A DNA stretch of 64,000 nucleotides from JAEUJM01 sp041908445 (lineage in GTDB: Bacteria; Actinomycetota; Acidimicrobiia; Acidimicrobiales; DATDAH01), in assembly GCA_041908445.1 (NCBI GenBank), contig JAYRFK010000134.1:1-64000 (forward strand), in the 5' to 3' direction. Position 1 is the first letter of the stretch; each line of letters starts with the position of its first letter. The position numbers were made by a program, and so were the translations under genes. The notes beneath the pieces are model-generated. The model was not told the origin of the DNA. It saw only the letters and a list, made by a program, of their open reading frames with translations, and made no database searches. This document shows, piece after piece, positions 59,251-64,000 of this stretch.

Positions 59251-59286
59251 TTGACATGTTGACCTGTCATATGACAGGTTGACCTG
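59251..59286. promoter_or_regulatory. Divergent operator: 18-bp palindrome with TTGACCTG repeats
   Basis: ACCTGTCATATGACAGGT (59262-59279) is a perfect palindrome. TTGACATG at 59251 and TTGACCTG at 59259 and 59279 add further half-sites. It lies between the SDR start (59158) and the membrane protein start (59327), and the TetR encoded at 59998 is the obvious candidate binder. Confidence 0.6.
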
Positions 59287-59326
59287 ACACAATGGCGGCG
59301 ACGCCCTGACACACAGGAGCAACGAC

Positions 59327-60001
59327 ATGGACGACTCGACCCGAACCCTCGCCGGCTGGTGCGGACTCGGCTGGGCGGCGCTCACCACCGCGACCGCCCT
59401 CGCTGGAGGCTCCGCCCCCGCACTCGACGCCGACGCCGACGAGATCACTGCGTACCTACACGACCACCGCACCGCGTTCCTCGCCGCTGCGGTGGTCTTC
59501 GCCGTCACCCTGCCACTGCTCCTCGCCTTCGCCGGCAGCCTCATCGGGCGCCTGCGCGACGGCACCGACCGTGGCGGCACCGCCGCGGTCGTCGCCGGCG
59601 TCGGCCTCGGCGTGTCGCTGGCCTGCACCGCGATCGCCAACGGTCTGCTGGTGCCCGTGCTGCAGCAGGACCTGGGGGTCGACCCCGAGACCGTGAAGTT
59701 CCTCTACGCCGGAGTCTTCGCGGTGACGATCGCCGGCAACGCCGCCGGCGCCGCGATGCTGTTCGGGATCGCCGCCGCCGGCGCCAATGCCGGCCTCGGC
59801 ACCGTCGCCACCCGGTCCGCAGCGATCATGGGCGTGGTGGTCCTGGCGCTGTCGGCCGCCGGCCTGGCCGACGAGGCGATGGCCGCACTCGCACCAGTCG
59901 CGCTCCTGCCCTTCCTCGTGTGGATCGTCGCGGTGTCCATCACCATGATCCGCCGACCGAGCCCGGCCCGGGCGGTCGAGGTGGCTACGGTCGGCGTGTG
60001 A
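59327..60001 (+). CDS. Six-helix membrane protein of unknown function
   Basis: 224 aa with about six transmembrane helices (residues ~10-28, 50-72, 82-106, 125-150, 163-180, 187-207), short loops and few charged residues. It resembles DUF4386-type small actinobacterial membrane proteins. AGGAG Shine-Dalgarno in ACACAGGAGCAACGAC before the ATG. Its stop overlaps the tetR start by 4 bases. It is the first gene of the membrane protein-TetR-PEP-enzyme operon under the palindromic operator. Could be a transporter or sensor; no motif supports either. Confidence 0.7.
   Translation: MDDSTRTLAGWCGLGWAALTTATALAGGSAPALDADADEITAYLHDHRTAFLAAAVVFAVTLPLLLAFAGSLIGRLRDGTDRGGTAAVVAGVGLGVSLACTAIANGLLVPVLQQDLGVDPETVKFLYAGVFAVTIAGNAAGAAMLFGIAAAGANAGLGTVATRSAAIMGVVVLALSAAGLADEAMAALAPVALLPFLVWIVAVSITMIRRPSPARAVEVATVGV
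59986..59991 (+). promoter_or_regulatory. Internal -10 hexamer TACGGT, leaderless tetR start
   Basis: TACGGT, six bases, GTG at 59998. It lies inside the 3' end of the upstream membrane-protein gene and would give tetR a second, independent promoter. Confidence 0.45.
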
Positions 60002-60654
60002 GTGACCGGGACCAGCCCGGAGCGAGGGGGGAGGCTGCTCCCCCCTCGCTCCGCGAGCGCAAGCGAGCGCAGACGCGGCAGGCCATCCTCGAGGCCTGCG
60101 CCGAGATCGAACTGTTCCACGGTGGGGCCATCGACCCCGACCGGATCACCTACACCCGGATCGCCGAGATCGCCGGTGTCTCCGAGCGGACGGTGTACCG
60201 CTTCTTCCCGACCAAGCAGGATCTCGACGAGGCCTACGCCACCGAGCGACCCATCGGGCTCGGTCATGACGATCCTCGCACCCTCGACGAGTACGCCACC
60301 ATGATCGAGGAGATCACCCGGGAGTGGTCCGAGCGCATGGGCCAGGTGCGCGTCGCCGAGCACGAGGTCGGCGTCGAGAACTACCCGCGCAGCATGGAAG
60401 CCCGCCGCCGACGAGACCGCGTCTTCATCGACGAGCTCGCCGCGCTGACGGCCAACGCCGCCGAACTGGACGAGCGCCAGCTGCGTGCCGTGGCTGCCGC
60501 GGTCCACTCCACGGTGAGCGTCCGGACGCTCGCCATCAGCGCCCAACGCTGGAACCTCACCCTCGAGGAGGCGGGCCGGGCCCATGCCTGGACGCTTCGT
60601 ACCCTGCTCGCCGAGCTCGCCCGACGCGGCGCCGAGCCATGGGAGGACGAGTGA
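59998..60654 (+). CDS. TetR family transcriptional regulator
   Basis: 218 aa. The HTH reads TRIAEIAGVSERTVYRFFPTKQDL (about residues 55-78), preceded by a basic RERKRAQTRQAILEA helix. The C-terminal domain is helical, rich in Arg/Glu, with YPRSMEARRRRDRVF near residue 130. GTGA overlaps occur at both ends, with the membrane-protein gene and the PEP-utilising gene. It probably binds the divergent palindrome at 59262-59279 and represses its own operon and the SDR-panE pair. Confidence 0.88.
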   Translation: MSDRDQPGARGEAAPPSLRERKRAQTRQAILEACAEIELFHGGAIDPDRITYTRIAEIAGVSERTVYRFFPTKQDLDEAYATERPIGLGHDDPRTLDEYATMIEEITREWSERMGQVRVAEHEVGVENYPRSMEARRRRDRVFIDELAALTANAAELDERQLRAVAAAVHSTVSVRTLAISAQRWNLTLEEAGRAHAWTLRTLLAELARRGAEPWEDE

Positions 60655-62129
60655 CCGCGACCTTCACCCCGGAGCCCTGGGAAGCGCCGGTGCCCGGCCA
60701 CTGGCGCCGCGACTTCCGTCTCGCCGAGTGGCTCCCCGCCCCGATGTCCCCGTCGTTCGAGACCTGGCTCCTGCCGCTGCTCGAGGAGGGCTACCGCGAC
60801 GCGTGCGAGCAGCTCTTCCACTTCCGGCTCGGCGACCGGCTCCACGTGACGGTCAACGGCTGGTACTTCACCAACGAGGGCGCGGTCGACGGGCTCGTGC
60901 GCACGCTGGCGCGTCACCCCCGAGCGATGCTGGCGCAGGGCATGGCCCTCGCCACCTTCCCGACGAAGCCGGAGCGGGCGCGTGACGTCCTCGCCGAGCC
61001 CGGCCGGAACCACCACGACACCGTGGTGGCGCCCGCGCTGCAGACGGCCCTGGCGGCGGCGGACGGCACCCTCGACGACCCGGTGGGCACGGTCGAGCGC
61101 CTCGGGCGGGCGTCGGGCGCGGTGCTCCTCACGATCGTCACCACCGTCGGTTACGCCAGCAAGGCGGAGTTCGCCCTCGCGAGGTTCCTCCGCGCCCAGA
61201 CGCCGGGCGGTGACCCGCCCTCGCACCTGGCGCTGCTGGCCGGCGTCGGCGACCCGGCCCGGCCCCAGGCCCACGACGTGGTGTCGCTCGACTGGGTGGA
61301 GCCCACGGTCGGCGAGCTCGACGGCGAGGAGACCAGCGACCCCGCGGCCCTCGCCGAGCGCCACACCCGGGTCCGCCCCGAGGCCGAGGCCGAGGCCGCC
61401 CGGTGCCGCGCCGCGCTCCCCGCGGCCAAGCGGGCACGGTTCGACGAGCTGCTCGCCATCGCCCGCGAGGCCATCGCGGACCGCGAGGCCCTCGCGAGCA
61501 GCCTGACCTGCGCCTGGCCCGCCCTGCGGCGCGCCATGGCCGCCATCGGCGACCGGCTCGCGGCCGACGGCGTCGTGGCCGAGGCCGCCGACGTCTACTT
61601 CCTCGAACGCCAGGAGATCCTCGCCGCGCTCGCCGGCGACCGCGGATCACGAGCCGAGACGGTCACCGAGCGCCGGATCCGGCTCGAGGCGCAGCGGCGG
61701 TTGGCCGCCCCCCTGTCGCTGGGGCCCGTCGCCGGCCCCTGGAAGCAGGAGGCGAAGATCGTCAACATCCTCTGCCACCCGCTCGATCCCGGCGTCGAGC
61801 CCGTGGTGCGCGGCGTGCCCACGAGCGCGGGCGTCGCCGAGGGCCCGGTCCGGGTGGTGCTCGGCCTCGACGACTTCGCCGACGTCGAGCCCGGCGACGT
61901 CGTGGTCGCCCCGCTCACCGCACCGGCCTGGACGCCGTTGTTCGCCCTGGCCGCCGCCGTGGTGACCGACGGCGGTTCGCCCTTCTCCCACACGTCGGTG
62001 GTCGCACGCGAGTACGCCATCCCGGCGGTGGTGGGCACCGGCGACGCCACCACCGCGCTGCGCACGGGCGACCTCGTGCGGGTCGACGGGCAGACCGGTG
62101 CGGTGACCCGCGTGGAGCCGCACCGGTAG
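60651..62129 (+). CDS. PEP-utilising enzyme, mobile (phospho-His) domain protein
   Basis: 492 aa. The C-terminal domain carries VTDGGSPFSHTSVVAREYAIPAVVGTG near residue 445, with the swivelling catalytic His in SHTSVVARE as in PEP synthase and rifampin phosphotransferase. The N-terminal 400 residues are helical, with WPALRRAMAAIGDRLAADGV and DVYFLERQEIL resembling the substrate-binding domain of rifampin phosphotransferase. The ATP-grasp domain that would load the His is absent. It may work with a separate ATP-binding subunit, or as a binding/inactive form. GTG overlaps the tetR stop (GTGA). Confidence 0.8.
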   Translation: MTATFTPEPWEAPVPGHWRRDFRLAEWLPAPMSPSFETWLLPLLEEGYRDACEQLFHFRLGDRLHVTVNGWYFTNEGAVDGLVRTLARHPRAMLAQGMALATFPTKPERARDVLAEPGRNHHDTVVAPALQTALAAADGTLDDPVGTVERLGRASGAVLLTIVTTVGYASKAEFALARFLRAQTPGGDPPSHLALLAGVGDPARPQAHDVVSLDWVEPTVGELDGEETSDPAALAERHTRVRPEAEAEAARCRAALPAAKRARFDELLAIAREAIADREALASSLTCAWPALRRAMAAIGDRLAADGVVAEAADVYFLERQEILAALAGDRGSRAETVTERRIRLEAQRRLAAPLSLGPVAGPWKQEAKIVNILCHPLDPGVEPVVRGVPTSAGVAEGPVRVVLGLDDFADVEPGDVVVAPLTAPAWTPLFALAAAVVTDGGSPFSHTSVVAREYAIPAVVGTGDATTALRTGDLVRVDGQTGAVTRVEPHR

Positions 62130-62132
62130 CAT
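62127..62132 (+). promoter_or_regulatory. -10-like TAGCAT over the upstream stop codon
   Basis: TAGCAT, eight bases, ATG at 62141; the TAG is the stop of the PEP-enzyme gene. GGGAGCG could also serve as Shine-Dalgarno, so leaderless initiation is only one option. Confidence 0.3.
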
Positions 62133-62140
62133 CGGGAGCG

Positions 62141-62368
62141 ATGCCGACCTACGAGTACCGGTGCCGCGCCTGCGGGGAGACCTTCGAGCTCCGCCGGTCG
62201 ATGGCCGAGTCCGACGCCCCCGCGTCGTGTCCGTCGGGCCACGACGACACCACCCGCCTGCTGAGCGTGTTCGCCTCGGTGGGCTCGGGCTCCGCCTCGG
62301 GCCCTGCGCCCAGCGCCGGCCCGCCCGCCGGCGGGTGCGGCGGCGGCTGCGCCTGCTACCCGGGCTGA
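62141..62368 (+). CDS. FmdB family zinc ribbon protein
   Basis: 75 aa. PTYEYRCRACGETFELRRSM is the standard FmdB start with CxxC at residues 8-11. The second knuckle reads CPSGH, so Cys plus His replaces the common CxxC. A Ser/Gly/Pro/Ala linker leads to a GGCGGGCACYPG tail with three more Cys, often seen in this family. These proteins were proposed as transcriptional regulators (fmdB of Methylophilus) but most are uncharacterised. Likely binds zinc. Confidence 0.82.
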   Translation: MPTYEYRCRACGETFELRRSMAESDAPASCPSGHDDTTRLLSVFASVGSGSASGPAPSAGPPAGGCGGGCACYPG

Positions 62369-62411
62369 CCCGGCCGACCAGGACCGACCCGTCACCGAGC
62401 CGGGGGGACCG

Positions 62412-63974
62412 ATGACCGAGGGGGACGGGCCGCTCTCGCCGGCGAGCCACGCGGCGCGCAGGCCGGACGCGGCGGCCATCGTCATGGGGGCGAGCGGCGA
62501 GGTCACCACCTACGCCCAGCTCGAGGACCGCTCCATCCGGCTGGCCCGGGCTCTGCGCAAGCGCGGCCTCGGCCCCGGCGACTCGATCGCCATCCTGCTC
62601 CCCAACGAGCGGGCCTACCTGGAGGTGGCCTGGGCGGCCCAGCGGTCCGGCCTGCACTACACGGCCGTCAACCGCCACTTCACGACCGCCGAGGTGCAGT
62701 ACGTGCTCGACGACTGCGGGGCCACCGCCCTGGTGTCGTCGGGGGCACTGGCCGACACCGTCGCCGCGCTCGACCTCGATGCGATCCCCGTCCGCATCGC
62801 CACCAGCGGCGCCGTCGACGGCTTCGAGGCCTACGACGACGTGCTCGCCGCGACCGCGCCCGGGCCCCTCGAGGACGAGCAGGAGGGGCGTGAGATGCTC
62901 TACTCGTCGGGCACGACGGGCCGCCCCAAGGGGGTGCGCAAGCCCCGGCCCGCCACGCCCCTGGGCGACCCGTCCGCCGCCCCCGTCCAGATCACCATGG
63001 GCATCGCGGCCATGGGCGTGGGCGCCGACTCCGTGTACCTGTGCCCGGCACCGCTCTACCACTCGGCCCCGCTGGTCTTCTCCCAGTCGATGCACCGCCT
63101 CGGCGCCACCGTCGTGGTCATGGAGCACTTCGACCCCGAGGCGTGCCTCGCCCTGATCGAGCGCCACCGGGTCACCCACGCCCAGTTCGTCCCGACGATG
63201 TTCGTGCGCCTGCTGCGCCTCCCGCCCGAGGTCCGCGACCGCTACGACACGTCGAGCCTGCAGCACGTGTCGCACGCAGCGGCGCCCTGCCCGGTGCCCG
63301 TGAAGCGCCAGATGCTCGACTGGTGGGGGCCGATCATCCACGAGTACTACGCCGGCACCGAGGACATCGGCAGCACCGCGATCGGCCCCGAGGACTGGCT
63401 CGCCCACCCGGGCTCGGTCGGCCGTCCCCGTGAGGAGTGCCACATCGTCGGCCCCGACGGCGAGGAGCGGCCCGTCGGCGAGGCCGGCGTCGTCTACTTC
63501 GCCGGCGGGCGCCCGTTCGAGTACCACGGCGACCCCGAGAAGACCGCCTCGATCGCCAACGAGCGGGGGTGGCGCACCCTCGGCGACATCGGGTACCTCG
63601 ACGAGGACGGCTTCCTCTACCTGACCGACCGCCAGGCCCACATGATCATCTCGGGCGGGGTGAACATCTATCCGCAGGAGGCGGAGAACGTCCTCGCCGC
63701 CCATCCGGCGATCCTCGACGTGGCCGTGATCGGCGTGCCCGACCCGGAGATGGGCGAGGCAGTCAAGGCGGTGGTGCAACTCGTCGACCCGGCCGCCGCC
63801 GGGCCCGAGCTCGAGGCCGAGCTGCTCGCGCACTGCCGCTCGGAGCTGGCCGCCTACAAGTGCCCCCGCTCGGTGGACGTGGTCGACGAGCTGCCCCGGG
63901 ACCCGAACGGCAAGCTCTACAAGCGGCGCCTCCGTGAGCGGTACTGGGAGGGCCACGACTCGCTCATCGGCTGA
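62412..63974 (+). CDS. Acyl-CoA synthetase (AMP-forming, FadD-like)
   Basis: 520 aa ANL-superfamily ligase. The P-loop YSSGTTGRPKGV is at about residue 163, EYYAGTEDIG near 315, the hinge GWRTLGDIGYLDEDGFLYLTDRQ near 385, SGGVNIYPQEAENVL near 415 and the catalytic Lys in PNGKLYKRRL near 500. The adenylating Asp in GDIG is present. It activates a fatty or aromatic acid to acyl-CoA. GGGGGGA precedes the ATG. The window ends shortly after its stop. Substrate chain length cannot be predicted. Confidence 0.93.
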   Translation: MTEGDGPLSPASHAARRPDAAAIVMGASGEVTTYAQLEDRSIRLARALRKRGLGPGDSIAILLPNERAYLEVAWAAQRSGLHYTAVNRHFTTAEVQYVLDDCGATALVSSGALADTVAALDLDAIPVRIATSGAVDGFEAYDDVLAATAPGPLEDEQEGREMLYSSGTTGRPKGVRKPRPATPLGDPSAAPVQITMGIAAMGVGADSVYLCPAPLYHSAPLVFSQSMHRLGATVVVMEHFDPEACLALIERHRVTHAQFVPTMFVRLLRLPPEVRDRYDTSSLQHVSHAAAPCPVPVKRQMLDWWGPIIHEYYAGTEDIGSTAIGPEDWLAHPGSVGRPREECHIVGPDGEERPVGEAGVVYFAGGRPFEYHGDPEKTASIANERGWRTLGDIGYLDEDGFLYLTDRQAHMIISGGVNIYPQEAENVLAAHPAILDVAVIGVPDPEMGEAVKAVVQLVDPAAAGPELEAELLAHCRSELAAYKCPRSVDVVDELPRDPNGKLYKRRLRERYWEGHDSLIG

Positions 63975-64000
63975 GCGTGCCGCCCGGCCCGGGCCGCTCC

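Overview
The window is a very GC-rich (roughly 70% or more by eye), densely coding stretch of bacterial chromosome. Third-position G/C preference, frequent GTG starts, 1-4 base stop/start overlaps, a DUF222/HNH (13E12-type) endonuclease, a SCO6745-family protein, ECF42 and SigG-like sigma factors and a deazaflavin-dependent nitroreductase-fold protein all point to a free-living actinobacterium. The lipid, xenobiotic and F420-flavoured gene set would suit the Acidimicrobiia (Iamia/Ilumatobacter-like), but that placement is inference. I see no rRNA, tRNA, CRISPR array, insertion sequence, prophage or origin. No gap between genes exceeds 300 bases.

Layout. 1-8.3 kb: a DsbA/FrnE-like protein and a SCO6745-family protein, then a leftward six-gene run: DrrA-like ATPase, ABC-2 permease, ATP-grasp ligase, GNAT acetyltransferase, APH-type kinase and SAM methyltransferase. 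8.3-16.6 kb: a crotonase-fold enzyme, a leftward four-gene operon ending in a subfamily-I haloalkane dehalogenase, a divergent lipoprotein/DinB pair, a flavin reductase and an acyl-CoA dehydrogenase. 16.7-27.6 kb: GH4 glycosidase, MpaB-like protein, D-aminoacylase-like amidohydrolase, CMD-family protein, HDAC-fold deacetylase, molybdopterin oxidoreductase, GH51 arabinofuranosidase and an isoprenylcysteine-methyltransferase-like membrane protein.

27.6-39.8 kb: a recC-recB-recD operon, an ECF42 sigma factor with its DGPF/YCII partner, and an SF2 helicase. 39.8-49.1 kb: a DUF47-PiT phosphate uptake operon, an aldo/keto reductase, a Ddn-like protein, an MFS exporter, a PPOX-class F420 protein, a serine hydrolase, a TetR-TauD pair and a VOC protein. 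49.2-52.3 kb: a small accessory island with VapBC, an AbiEi-like fragment, an unknown protein and the DUF222/HNH endonuclease. 52.4-64 kb: PhyH dioxygenase, Kup potassium transporter, SigG-like sigma factor overlapping a small STAS-like gene, SDR/PanE pair, a membrane protein-TetR-PEP-utilising enzyme operon, an FmdB zinc ribbon and an acyl-CoA synthetase.

The strongest genome-level signal is regulatory. About 17 genes have a TA(C/G)nnT hexamer exactly 6-8 bases before an ATG or GTG and no Shine-Dalgarno sequence, so they are probably read from leaderless mRNAs. Other sites stand out against the GC-rich background: a LexA-like box on the HNH start codon, interlocked divergent promoters around a palindrome, operators for TetR, VapB and a second TetR, an ECF42 promoter, a possible PHO box, and two families of long palindromic repeats, each present twice at gene 3' ends.
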